Source: a virus. Taken from it: a stretch of DNA of 29,690 nucleotides. The translations under genes were made by a program, and so were the position numbers. The notes below the pieces were generated by a model, which searched no databases, was not told the DNA's origin, and was given only the letters and a program-made list of their open reading frames with translations. Positions 22,667 to 29,690 of the stretch are shown here, one piece after another. Numbering within the stretch: position 1 is the first letter of the stretch; each line of letters starts with the position of its first letter. The stretch lies in the IMG/VR virus record IMGVR_UViG_3300020160_002298, positions 1 to 29,690 of that record; one strand, 5' to 3'.

Positions 22667-24511
22667 TTACTTTAATAATTCTACTTTTCTTAAATCTGAG
22701 TTTTTACCAAACCAAGTTTCTAATGCACCACTTGATACATCATTTTTACTTATTAGAGTAAGTCTAGGACTATTAATAATATCTTGGTACTCATCATCAA
22801 CTAATGCAGCCAAACCTTTCTTGTATTTAATCTCAAAGGTTTTTAAGTCATTCTTGTCAGCCCATTCATTGTATTCAGTTTGTGAATAAAAAAGTATTTT
22901 CTTTTTACCTTTTGCTCTTGGTACAGCAACCACAATAGGTGTCTCAACTTTGTATATCATTTTCCTTTCAAATATCTCTGGCCAATACTTAAAGAAGAAG
23001 TTAATTAGTAAAGCAGAAATTGCATTACCATCAACATCAGCATCAGTATAAAAGAAAATTTTACCATATCTTAAATGTTTTAATTCTATTGGTTGTCCTA
23101 ATTTTAATCCAATTGCAGCCATGAGATTAACTGCTTCTGTATTTTGAACTAACTTTTGATTTGTAATCTCAGATACATTTATAAACTTACCTCTCAATGA
23201 GAAAGCTCCCATTGTGTCTGCAGTTCTATATTTTCTAAATGCACCTGCTGCAGAATCTCCCTCAAACAATCCCAAAGAACATTTCCATCTGTCTTTACCT
23301 TTTGCATCAATAAGTTTCTCTACTTTAATTTTAGATAACTTCTTATTTAATTCTCTTTGTAATTTATTATCATCAGCATTTTTCTTTTGCTCTATCCAAT
23401 CTAATATAGAATTAACTATCTCTGATTTAAGAATAGATTGTACTAACTTAGCACTTACTTCAAATGTAGTTCCAAACTCTTTAACCTCTGTAATTAATTT
23501 CTCTTTTGTTTGTGATGAAAATGATGGGTTGATTATAGTAGAATCTAAAAACAAAGTCATATGATTCTTTAATTCAGTTGGTTTAATATCAACTTTATGT
23601 TTCTTTAAGAAGAACTCTCTTAATTGTGCAACTATTTGTGACATAACATAATCAACATGAGTTCCACCATCATATGTTTCAGTTGAGTTAGCAAAGCTTA
23701 TCTGTTGAAATCCATTTTCTGAAATAGCAATGGCAATTGACCAGCTTTTATTTTTATTACATTCAAAGAAGTAATCATCTGTATAAAGTTTAATGTAATC
23801 TTCAAATGAGTTTAGATTAATTAAAGTACCATTGAAATATATTTTAAGACTTGGATTACAAGCAGCTAAGTCATATATTCTTTTTTCAATCATTTTGTAA
23901 TGATCTTCATCAATGTTTTCTAAACCAAACTTTTCAAAGTCAGTAGCAAAAGTTATTTCAGTATGTTTCTTTGTCCCTTTAACTACTTTAGCTTCTGTTC
24001 TATCTCTCATATTATTTGTGAATGTTTGGTCAAATTGATTTTTACCATCACAAGTTGATATAGTGAATTTTTTAGAATAGATATTTACTAATACAGACCC
24101 AACACCATTTGTTCCTGCCCAGGTTCTACTATCATCATCATCAAAGTTAGAACCAGCTTTAAGATTTGAGAATATCATTTCAGGAATCCATTCATTATGT
24201 TCTTGGTGTTTAATTACTGGTATACCTCCATTATCCCATACAGAGATAACATCATTTTTTATAGTAACTTTGATTGTGTTTAATTTTGATCCTTCTCTTT
24301 TACTTTCATCAACTGAGTTAGTAATAATTTCATCAAATATTTTAAGAAATCCAGGGTTGTAAGTAAGTTCCCTTTGTGTCATTTTCTCTTCTCCTAACAC
24401 CCATTTAGTTGCAGTGTGAGGTTTAATTGAACCAATATACATACCAGGTCTTAGTATAACATGCTCAATATCAGTTAATTTCTTATACTTATCTTCTATT
24501 TTCTTAGACAT
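22667..24511 (-). CDS. 39: DNA topoisomerase II large subunit (GyrB/T4 gp39-like)
   Basis: The ATPase and TOPRIM subunit of a type II topoisomerase. The 614-residue protein has a GHKL ATPase domain (Glu61 and Asn65 in DEIITNSVDES; DNGGIPV at 93-99; GTNGVGS at 133-139), a transducer domain, and a TOPRIM domain (FEGDSAAGA at 416-424, TDADVDG at 489-495). The breakage-reunion subunit (gp52-like) is not in this window and must lie elsewhere, as in T4, where the subunits are separate genes. It is the first gene of the leftward run. Confidence 0.95.
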   Translation of the reverse strand: MSKKIEDKYKKLTDIEHVILRPGMYIGSIKPHTATKWVLGEEKMTQRELTYNPGFLKIFDEIITNSVDESKREGSKLNTIKVTIKNDVISVWDNGGIPVIKHQEHNEWIPEMIFSNLKAGSNFDDDDSRTWAGTNGVGSVLVNIYSKKFTISTCDGKNQFDQTFTNNMRDRTEAKVVKGTKKHTEITFATDFEKFGLENIDEDHYKMIEKRIYDLAACNPSLKIYFNGTLINLNSFEDYIKLYTDDYFFECNKNKSWSIAIAISENGFQQISFANSTETYDGGTHVDYVMSQIVAQLREFFLKKHKVDIKPTELKNHMTLFLDSTIINPSFSSQTKEKLITEVKEFGTTFEVSAKLVQSILKSEIVNSILDWIEQKKNADDNKLQRELNKKLSKIKVEKLIDAKGKDRWKCSLGLFEGDSAAGAFRKYRTADTMGAFSLRGKFINVSEITNQKLVQNTEAVNLMAAIGLKLGQPIELKHLRYGKIFFYTDADVDGNAISALLINFFFKYWPEIFERKMIYKVETPIVVAVPRAKGKKKILFYSQTEYNEWADKNDLKTFEIKYKKGLAALVDDEYQDIINSPRLTLISKNDVSSGALETWFGKNSDLRKVELLK

Positions 24512-24615
24512 TTATATAATTAATTTTTATTTGTATATAGTAAAAACTCATGTTTGTTTTTTATCCAAGTATTTAAAAATATTGTATATTGTTTATTTAT
24601 TACAAATATTCTCCT

Positions 24616-24623
24616 TATCTTTG
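24616..24623 (+). promoter_or_regulatory. Bacteroidota-type -7 box (TATCTTTG)
   Basis: TATCTTTG lies 17 bases before the ATG at 24641, in the divergent gap with the topoisomerase gene. No good TTTG lies at the 19-base distance, so this is a half-site call. It supports the start at 24641. Confidence 0.55.
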
Positions 24624-24640
24624 TACTTAAAATAAATAGT

Positions 24641-24781
24641 ATGTTAGATAAATATGCTCCTGTAGGAACTAAAGATTGTGAATCACAATGTGAACGTAAG
24701 GTTGTAATGACACCGGATGGCCCTGTTATTGTTTGTGATGGTTGTGATAGAATTGTAATGGATAATAGAAAAGATAAGTAA
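24641..24781 (+). CDS. Zinc-ribbon-like microprotein (46 aa)
   Basis: I choose the ATG at 24641 because a TATCTTTG promoter box ends 17 bases upstream; the longer frame from 24554 would run through that promoter and encode a spurious hydrophobic segment. The 46 residues contain two Cys pairs, C-x3-C (CESQC) and C-x2-C (CDGC), separated by 18 residues, like a small zinc ribbon. The stop shares a base with the next start (TAATG). Confidence 0.65.
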   Translation: MLDKYAPVGTKDCESQCERKVVMTPDGPVIVCDGCDRIVMDNRKDK

Positions 24782-25161
24782 TGAAGTACATTAAAGGATG
24801 GGTTCATGACTCATTTGCAAAAACTCACTATTATGAATTTAATATGGATTTTACAATGGTTGTTTGTAAAGATGTTAGATATTATGGTATAGATGATTAT
24901 GATAAAGAATGTTATGGTATAGATTTTGAGAAAGATTACATTATGTGTGTTAAATTCTTCAAAACTAAACAAGAATCCAGTGCATATGTTTACTTAGAAG
25001 GGTTTTATGATTCAAATGGAATTTATAATGAAGTTAACCAAGAAACTATAATGAGTAGAGAATTTATTTCAGCAAACTCAGAAGAAGTTGGTGGTAAATT
25101 ATTAGTTGATATAACAAAGAAGTTTAATAGAGATAAAAAAATAGATTTAATTTTAGAATGA
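24781..25161 (+). CDS. Hypothetical protein with KKIDLIL tail (126 aa)
   Basis: I do not recognise the body, a mainly beta protein rich in Tyr and Asp (KDVRYYGIDDYDKECYGIDF). It ends FNRDKKIDLILE, a clear copy of the shared C-terminal tail. It is coupled by base-sharing overlaps to both neighbours in the rightward operon. Confidence 0.7.
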   Translation: MKYIKGWVHDSFAKTHYYEFNMDFTMVVCKDVRYYGIDDYDKECYGIDFEKDYIMCVKFFKTKQESSAYVYLEGFYDSNGIYNEVNQETIMSREFISANSEEVGGKLLVDITKKFNRDKKIDLILE

Positions 25162-25787
25162 TGATTTGTAGATGTATAAAAGTAATAGAAGACGCTAAAT
25201 TTATACTTGGTAATTATTATACATATGAGTTTTATAATGAAACTTATTGTGTAGTAAAACCTGGTAAACCAGAATATAAAATACCTAATTATAATCAGGT
25301 TATGAATGAAAAGGAATTTAATGAATACTTTGTTGATATGTCTAAGGCAAAGACAGAGGAAAAACCTAAAGAGGTAAAAGGCCCAAGTAAACTAAGTGTA
25401 ACAAGTATAGTTGATCGAAGTTTAACAGATTTACTTAAACAAGGTTTAGGCTTTTTAGAAACTAAAGAAAATCTTAGATTAAGAACTGTTAAACTTAGAG
25501 TAAGTCTTGAAAGAGATATGAAAACTTGTGAGTTACTTAAAAATATTGATCCTGATGTTCTGTTATATACACCAGATTATTGGACTAAAGTTGAATCTTC
25601 AAGAGTTAAATATCATCTTTATTATATTTCACATTGTCTTAAAAGAATTGAAGATATTAATTGGTGTTTAACAAATAGATTAAAGTTCTATCAGTATAGT
25701 TCTTTACAATTATTTAACTTAATTAAGTTAAAAGAAAAGTTATCATTAGAAAATGCAGAACCTATAACAGAATTTCATACTATATAA
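25158..25787 (+). CDS. Hypothetical protein, small beta domain plus helical region (209 aa)
   Basis: It starts at one of two adjacent ATGs (ATGATG) that overlap the previous stop. Residues 1-60 form a small beta domain (CIKVIEDAKFILGNYYTYEF, then CVVKPG and KEFNEYFVDM) of a type often seen in phage proteins. A charged linker (KAKTEEKPKEVKG) leads to a helical C-terminal region with many Leu and Lys. I do not know the function. Confidence 0.65.
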   Translation: MMICRCIKVIEDAKFILGNYYTYEFYNETYCVVKPGKPEYKIPNYNQVMNEKEFNEYFVDMSKAKTEEKPKEVKGPSKLSVTSIVDRSLTDLLKQGLGFLETKENLRLRTVKLRVSLERDMKTCELLKNIDPDVLLYTPDYWTKVESSRVKYHLYYISHCLKRIEDINWCLTNRLKFYQYSSLQLFNLIKLKEKLSLENAEPITEFHTI

Positions 25788-25788
25788 T

Positions 25789-26547
25789 ATGACACCACAT
25801 GTAATAAGAATATCAGTTGATGATGATTTTTATAAATCTAATCCTATTTATACATCTAGCTTACACCAACAATATGGTCAAAATCCAATTTTAACAATGC
25901 CAAATGGTATAAAATCTATATCAGGGAGTGAAGCAATAGTGGATGAAAAAATACTAAGAGGTAGAAATTCTTGGACAGTTGTGAGTTCTTTAATGAGTAG
26001 AAACTTTAGTTTAAGAGATTCAACTCAAGAAGAGTTTCAAGAACATATGAAAAGATTTGGTACATTTAGAATTGAAGAAAACTCACGTGATGAATTCACA
26101 TTACATTTTGATAATGATAATGCATATGACTTAAAATTGGCTAGGTTTATAGATAATGATAGTAGAGGTAAAGATTTTAATACTATGGATATTTGGTATC
26201 AAAATAATCCTATAAACTATTTCTTTCTAAAAGATGTTAATGGTTACACTTCAATAGATATAGGAACATTTAGTAAAAGTTACTATGTTTATAGTGAATC
26301 TGATTGGTGGACTTTTATGGATTGTTTACAGAAAGGTCTTAGTATTCAAGAGGTTAGAGAGTTAAAAATTAATCAAATTCTTAATGATAGTCCAAGTGAG
26401 TATGCAAACTTAGTTAGACAGCTTCATTTCAGAAATGAGTATGGTAGAAATTCTAATAGTTTTTTGAGTAGTGTCTATGGTTTTTATGAAAAAAATGGAT
26501 TTATTACAGAGAGACAAGCTAAGGCAGTAATGAGAGAAATATGGTAA
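25789..26547 (+). CDS. Hypothetical protein with internal KINQIL motif (252 aa)
   Basis: I do not recognise the N-terminal 190 residues, which are beta-rich with many Asp and Asn. A copy of the tail motif (VRELKINQILND) occurs near residues 194-205. A C-terminal module follows (EYANLVRQLHFRNEYG, then SSVYGFYEKNGFITERQAKA) that resembles the short helical 'GFLTxKQ' module at the end of many phage enzymes. Here the tail motif acts as a linker rather than the end. Confidence 0.65.
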   Translation: MTPHVIRISVDDDFYKSNPIYTSSLHQQYGQNPILTMPNGIKSISGSEAIVDEKILRGRNSWTVVSSLMSRNFSLRDSTQEEFQEHMKRFGTFRIEENSRDEFTLHFDNDNAYDLKLARFIDNDSRGKDFNTMDIWYQNNPINYFFLKDVNGYTSIDIGTFSKSYYVYSESDWWTFMDCLQKGLSIQEVRELKINQILNDSPSEYANLVRQLHFRNEYGRNSNSFLSSVYGFYEKNGFITERQAKAVMREIW

Positions 26548-26583
26548 AGCATGTAACATCATGATATATATAATAAATATAAT

Positions 26584-26614
26584 TTTGAAAAATTTAAAAT
26601 AATTAATATCTTTG
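26584..26614 (+). promoter_or_regulatory. Bacteroidota promoter TTTG-N19-TATCTTTG, leaderless type
   Basis: TTTG (26584-26587), 19 bases, then TATCTTTG (26607-26614) is an exact consensus. Only four bases (TAAA) separate the -7 box from the ATG at 26619, so the transcript would start at or next to the start codon. Confidence 0.8.
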
Positions 26615-26618
26615 TAAA

Positions 26619-26969
26619 ATGAAAAGAAGTAAAATTTTATATAAAGTAGATCTTAAAGATTGTCAAGAATATGGCTTTGATGTCAAACTTGCAACAGTTG
26701 GGGTTTTTGAAACAGATAAAGTTAGCTGGAAGTATTATGTTGTATCATACTATAAAAATAATGACAATGTGGTAAAAACCTCTACTGATATATGTGGTAG
26801 ACCTGGAGAGGAACTAACAAATTCAACAGTTGAGAGATATGGCAAAGAGTTTAAAACCACCGATGAATGTAAAGAATTTATTGATACTTATAAAATTAAA
26901 TGGGAAACAGGTTCAAACTCTACCTTAGAAGAAAAAAGAGATAAAAAATTAAATGATTTAGGGATATGA
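26619..26969 (+). CDS. Hypothetical protein with RDKKLNDLGI tail (116 aa)
   Basis: I do not recognise the body, a mixed alpha/beta protein (VGVFETDKVSWKYYVVSYYK). It ends LEEKRDKKLNDLGI, a variant of the shared tail in which the final I-L is replaced by L-G-I. The promoter leaves almost no 5' leader, so translation may be leaderless. It overlaps the next gene by four bases. Confidence 0.7.
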   Translation: MKRSKILYKVDLKDCQEYGFDVKLATVGVFETDKVSWKYYVVSYYKNNDNVVKTSTDICGRPGEELTNSTVERYGKEFKTTDECKEFIDTYKIKWETGSNSTLEEKRDKKLNDLGI

Positions 26970-27595
26970 GTAAAATTACAACTGAGTTAATTCCAGTAAT
27001 ACATATGATTAATGAAAATCAAGTTTTAACAAATGTTGAGACTTGTTTATCTTGTGGTATACAAAAGGTTTTTATAATAAACCACCAAACTACATCGGAA
27101 GAACTAATTAAATGTGCTAAAAGGGTTAAAGATACCTATCCTAATTTGTGGGTTGGTATTAATATGTTAGATAAATATGTAGAAGATGCTATACTATATG
27201 AATTTGAATTTGATGGACTATGGTGTGACCAATCCATCAAATTAGAAGATTATAAGTACAGAAAATTCAAAGGTATGTTATTTACTGGTTTGGCATTTAA
27301 GTATCAACCACAACCAAAAGATATAGAATTGGCTTGTAAAGAATCTATATTGACATCTGATGTTTCTACTACAAGTGGGCCAGGTACAGGAAAAGCAGCT
27401 GCTATAAACAAAATATTAGAGTTAAGAAGTCATTTAGGTGAACATCCAATGGCAATTGCATCAGGAGTTAGTGTAGATAATATTGAAAATTATAAAGGGA
27501 TTGTTGATTACTTATTAGTAGCATCATCAATTACAAGTGCAAGTGAGATTATCTATAAAGATAAGTTACTTGAATTACTTGAGCATTTAATGTAA
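26966..27595 (+). CDS. TIM-barrel protein, BtpA/SgcQ-like
   Basis: A 209-residue barrel-like protein. The segments LIPVIHM, NVETCLSCGIQKVFIINH, LWVGINML, LLFTGLAFKY-like strand 5, SDVSTTSGPGTGKAA and AIASGVSVDNIENYKGIVDY follow the strand order of a phosphate-binding TIM barrel. The T-S-G-P-G-T-G-K motif recalls the TGxxTG of BtpA/SgcQ proteins, whose biochemical activity is poorly defined. I infer a metabolic role, perhaps on a nucleotide or sugar phosphate, but the substrate cannot be named. A bidirectional terminator follows. Confidence 0.55.
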   Translation: MSKITTELIPVIHMINENQVLTNVETCLSCGIQKVFIINHQTTSEELIKCAKRVKDTYPNLWVGINMLDKYVEDAILYEFEFDGLWCDQSIKLEDYKYRKFKGMLFTGLAFKYQPQPKDIELACKESILTSDVSTTSGPGTGKAAAINKILELRSHLGEHPMAIASGVSVDNIENYKGIVDYLLVASSITSASEIIYKDKLLELLEHLM

Positions 27596-27622
27596 AAAAA
27601 GAGGACAAATGTCCTCTTTTTT
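27595..27622. terminator. Bidirectional terminator
   Basis: Stem AAAAAAGAGGAC / GTCCTCTTTTTT with loop AAAT, between convergent genes. It has the same GAGGAC/GTCCTC core as the terminator at 16808-16842. Confidence 0.85.
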
Positions 27623-28505
27623 AAATACAAGATGGTGGTTTAGTATTTCTTTGAAATTTCCAGTGTAATGACTCCCAATTATTAATTTCTTCACTTAATT
27701 TATGTAACTCAGCTTCCCATTCTTTGGTTTCTTGTAGTCTTATTTCAAAATCTCTTATTTCATCACTAATATCTGACTCTTTTTGATTTAATAATATCTC
27801 TAAATTAGACAACTCTTTTTCTTTCTTAGAAAGAAGTGCTTCTTTTTTATCTAAAGCAAGAAGATCAGTATCTATTTTTTCTTTTAATTCTTTATACTTA
27901 CCTTCAATATCTTGACTTGAGTTTAGAATTTCATTCTCAAGATTTCTTTCTCTCTCATTAATTTCTCTTAATGTATCTTCTAAATTCAGTTCTCTTTCAG
28001 TAATTTTAGATATTCTTAATAATAAATCATTTTCTTTTTCATCTAATTTTTTAATATTTTCTTTGTAAATATCTTCTCTATTCTGGATTCTCTTTAACTT
28101 TTCAGTATTATCATCTTCATTCTCTATAACTCTTTTCTCTCTTCTTTGTATATCTAACTCTCTTTTACTAAGTAAATCTTCATTGATTACAATAGTACTC
28201 TCAATTTTTGATGAATTTGTTTCATTGTTTAATATAAACTCTTCCATAAAAGGATAAAGTTTTTTACTCAATATTGCTGGTTGAGGTATTTTATTAGATT
28301 TTAGATAAGACAATAATTCTGCCTTCCATTCAACTATTTCAAAGAAATCAGGATTACTATCAACAATATCTTTATCTATTGGTATAAGCTCTGATTTTAA
28401 CTTATAGATATATTCTTCAAGTATAGTTCCTACTTTAAGTACAATGATTTTCTTATCATCACCTAAGTATTGAAACTCTTTAATTAATTTATGTTTTAAT
28501 TTCAT
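27621..28505 (-). CDS. Long coiled-coil protein (294 aa)
   Basis: The N-terminal part (residues 1-95) looks folded, with DDKKIIVLKVGTILEEYIYK and DSNPDFFEIVEWKAELLSYL. Residues of about 110-270 form a long, almost uninterrupted coiled coil of charged heptads with recurring RExxLxxRE units (SKRELDIQRREKRVIENEDD, TERELNLEDTLREINERERN). The end is distinct: NNWESLHWKFQRNTKPPSCI. I infer a structural or scaffold role because of the shape; there is no signal or membrane segment. Confidence 0.75.
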   Translation of the reverse strand: MKLKHKLIKEFQYLGDDKKIIVLKVGTILEEYIYKLKSELIPIDKDIVDSNPDFFEIVEWKAELLSYLKSNKIPQPAILSKKLYPFMEEFILNNETNSSKIESTIVINEDLLSKRELDIQRREKRVIENEDDNTEKLKRIQNREDIYKENIKKLDEKENDLLLRISKITERELNLEDTLREINERERNLENEILNSSQDIEGKYKELKEKIDTDLLALDKKEALLSKKEKELSNLEILLNQKESDISDEIRDFEIRLQETKEWEAELHKLSEEINNWESLHWKFQRNTKPPSCI

Positions 28506-28515
28506 TAAATACTTT

Positions 28516-28546
28516 TTTGTTTTTATATATTAAATCCTTACTTTTG
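28516..28546 (+). promoter_or_regulatory. Bacteroidota promoter TTTG-N19-TACTTTTG, leaderless type
   Basis: TTTG (28516-28519), 19 bases, then TACTTTTG (28539-28546). Four bases (TTGT) separate it from the ATG at 28551, the same geometry as at 26584-26619. Confidence 0.8.
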
Positions 28547-28550
28547 TTGT

Positions 28551-29063
28551 ATGATTAAGACACAAGCAAAAAATTTAGTAAACTTTTCCATTCTGATGCA
28601 CAACTGTTTAATTAATGGTAGTGTTAAAGAATATAATTTCTTAGGAAATGATCCAGATTATATAATGGAGAAATGGAACAAATATATTGGTGTAAAACCA
28701 AGTTCTGATATTACATTTAATAAAGAAGGTGTCATAGACCAATGGATTAAAAGATGGAGAGTTAGTGATGAACAAGTAGATAAAATGAAAAATATACTTG
28801 CATTTATTGTTAGAGTTAATCATAAGCATTTCTTTATAAGAGGATTTGAAGCAGATGAAAATGATCCAAGTAATCATATTAAACCTAACTCTGTTTGGTT
28901 CTTATCTGATTTAATTGAATTATTTGAAGAAGTAGTTGGACCTGCAGAAGATATTAATAAAGAGTTTTATAATCATTTACATCCAATTGTTGCAAAAGTA
29001 ATTACAGAATGGGAAGATTCAAAATTAGTTAGAAGAGATAACAATTTAACTTTACTATTATAA
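28551..29063 (+). CDS. Hypothetical protein (170 aa)
   Basis: I do not recognise it. It is a helical protein with Trp-rich segments (VIDQWIKRWRVSDEQVDKMK) and a His/Phe patch (VNHKHFFIRGFEADENDPSN). It stands alone between a consensus promoter and a terminator, and the promoter leaves almost no leader. Confidence 0.7.
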   Translation: MIKTQAKNLVNFSILMHNCLINGSVKEYNFLGNDPDYIMEKWNKYIGVKPSSDITFNKEGVIDQWIKRWRVSDEQVDKMKNILAFIVRVNHKHFFIRGFEADENDPSNHIKPNSVWFLSDLIELFEEVVGPAEDINKEFYNHLHPIVAKVITEWEDSKLVRRDNNLTLLL

Positions 29064-29066
29064 ACT

Positions 29067-29093
29067 AAAAAACCACTCATTGAGTGGTTTTTT
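29067..29093. terminator. Bidirectional terminator
   Basis: Stem AAAAAACCACTC / GAGTGGTTTTTT with a three-base loop, between convergent genes. Its core matches the terminator at 3334-3357, which likewise precedes a leader-protein operon. Confidence 0.85.
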
Positions 29094-29446
29094 TATTCTT
29101 CTATATCAAGTTCTTTCTGAACTACATAAATTGCAAAGTCTTTTAAATTTCCATTTTTACAATATGAATCAAATCTATCTTCATCTATATTAATTACAAA
29201 GAACTCTTCCATTTCAGTATATTTAGTAGTAATTTCATCTTTACTATCAATTATTTCATAGAATTCTTTTTGTAATTCAGAATCATCTGGTAACATCTTA
29301 TCAATCTTATCATATGCCATTGCATAACAATCTTCTAAGTTAGTATCTACTTCTTCTTCATTATCATCTTCTATATTATTATCAAAATGTGGGTGCCACC
29401 ACTTACCTAATTCCTCAGACTCATTAAATCTTTTTAAGTATTTCAT
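29093..29446 (-). CDS. Leader-bearing acidic protein (117 aa)
   Basis: It begins MKYLKRFNESEE, with a predicted cut after Glu9. The body is very acidic (NNIEDDNEEEVDTNLEDCYA) with a helical core (DSELQKEFYEIIDSKDEI) and unlike subfamilies A and B except for a Cys in a similar early helix. It lies one base after its upstream neighbour and ends at the terminator. Function unknown. Confidence 0.7.
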   Translation of the reverse strand: MKYLKRFNESEELGKWWHPHFDNNIEDDNEEEVDTNLEDCYAMAYDKIDKMLPDDSELQKEFYEIIDSKDEITTKYTEMEEFFVINIDEDRFDSYCKNGNLKDFAIYVVQKELDIEE

Positions 29447-29447
29447 A

Positions 29448-29678
29448 TTATATACAAGTTATTTTTACACTATTGGTTTCCCAAGTATCTCCCATTTCAG
29501 CTTCATCAAGAAACTCTGCAAGAGTTTGTTCTGTATTATCATCTTCCTCACTAAGGTCCCAAGTTCTTTCAATATCACTTTTACCAAGTCTTGCTTTAGC
29601 ACCTCTACCAGATAAATCTTTTACCATGAACTCTTTTTCCTGAGATTCTGATTCATTAAATTTTCTTAAATGTTTCAT
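29448..29678 (-). CDS. Leader-bearing small protein (76 aa)
   Basis: It begins MKHLRKFNESES, the exact consensus leader. The 76-residue protein then has a basic segment (VKDLSGRGAKARLGKSDIER) and an acidic C-terminal half (DLSEEDDNTEQTLAEFLDEA). It is the first visible gene of a leader-protein operon that probably continues beyond the window. Function unknown. Confidence 0.7.
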   Translation of the reverse strand: MKHLRKFNESESQEKEFMVKDLSGRGAKARLGKSDIERTWDLSEEDDNTEQTLAEFLDEAEMGDTWETNSVKITCI

Positions 29679-29690
29679 AAATTAATTTTA

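Noticed and set aside
24554-24640. N-terminal extension of the zinc-ribbon microprotein with a hydrophobic segment
   Set aside because: The extension would run through a TATCTTTG promoter box and is read from AT-rich intergenic DNA; the ATG at 24641 fits better.
1-29690. CRISPR array, insertion sequence, integrase or attachment site
   Set aside because: I saw no regularly spaced repeats, no transposase or integrase motifs and no flanking duplications; the mobile elements present are free-standing homing endonucleases.

Overview
The window looks like part of the genome of a large, strictly lytic-type tailed phage (T4-like in its replication genes) that infects a Bacteroidota host. The phage assignment rests on T4-type replication and nucleotide genes (topoisomerase II large subunit, RNase H/5'-3' exonuclease, dCMP deaminase, an RNA ligase, a possible clamp-loader small subunit), a putative virion protein, several free-standing homing endonucleases, tight packing with 1-14 base overlaps, and many small unknown genes. 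The host assignment rests on promoters of the form TTTG-N19-TAnnTTTG (three exact copies), A-rich start regions without Shine-Dalgarno sequences, and a DnaK whose linker and C-terminal half read like Bacteroidota DnaK. The DNA is very AT-rich throughout. No intergenic stretch exceeds about 170 bases.

Layout. 1-1170: 3' end of a homing endonuclease, then an RNA ligase gene broken by a -1 frameshift, then a terminator. 1171-1880: a GC-richer spacer resembling 23S rRNA, and a leftward HNH endonuclease preceded by a tiny ribbon-helix-helix gene. 1982-3330: an unknown gene and a GMP reductase/IMP dehydrogenase-family enzyme (rightward). 3359-6897: a leftward operon with a putative virion protein followed by seven small proteins that carry an MKHLRKFNES-type N-terminal leader. 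6984-9777: two tiny convergent genes sharing a palindromic terminator, then leftward dnaJ, an unknown gene, grpE and another unknown gene. 9860-10722: three small rightward genes. 10785-11162: an unknown leftward gene. 11327-13219: rightward dnaK behind an operator-like palindrome. 13281-16809: a small rightward gene, three leftward genes (two with leader sequences), a truncated GIY-YIG/AP2 endonuclease sitting against a gene remnant, and two rightward unknown genes. 16822-24511: one long leftward gene run (thioesterase, unknown, dCMP deaminase, two tiny genes, NusG, possible clamp-loader subunit, two unknowns, RNase H, three unknowns, topoisomerase). 24641-27595: a rightward set ending in a TIM-barrel protein. 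27621-29678: a leftward coiled-coil protein, a rightward unknown gene behind a leaderless-type promoter, and two more leader-bearing small proteins.

How the parts may work together. Replication and transcription genes (topoisomerase, RNase H, NusG, possible clamp loader, dCMP deaminase) cluster in the 16.8-24.5 kb leftward run. A complete DnaK-DnaJ-GrpE set is encoded, split between two divergently oriented loci. Two peptide signals stand out. The first is an N-terminal leader (MKHLRKFNE/S) on ten or more small proteins, which resembles the T4 capsid-targeting/prohead-protease leader and would mark proteins packaged in the head. The second is a C-terminal tail (R-D-x-K-I-N-x-I-L) on about eleven otherwise dissimilar proteins, which I do not recognise. 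No protein carries both. These two tag systems are the best candidates for undescribed biology here.
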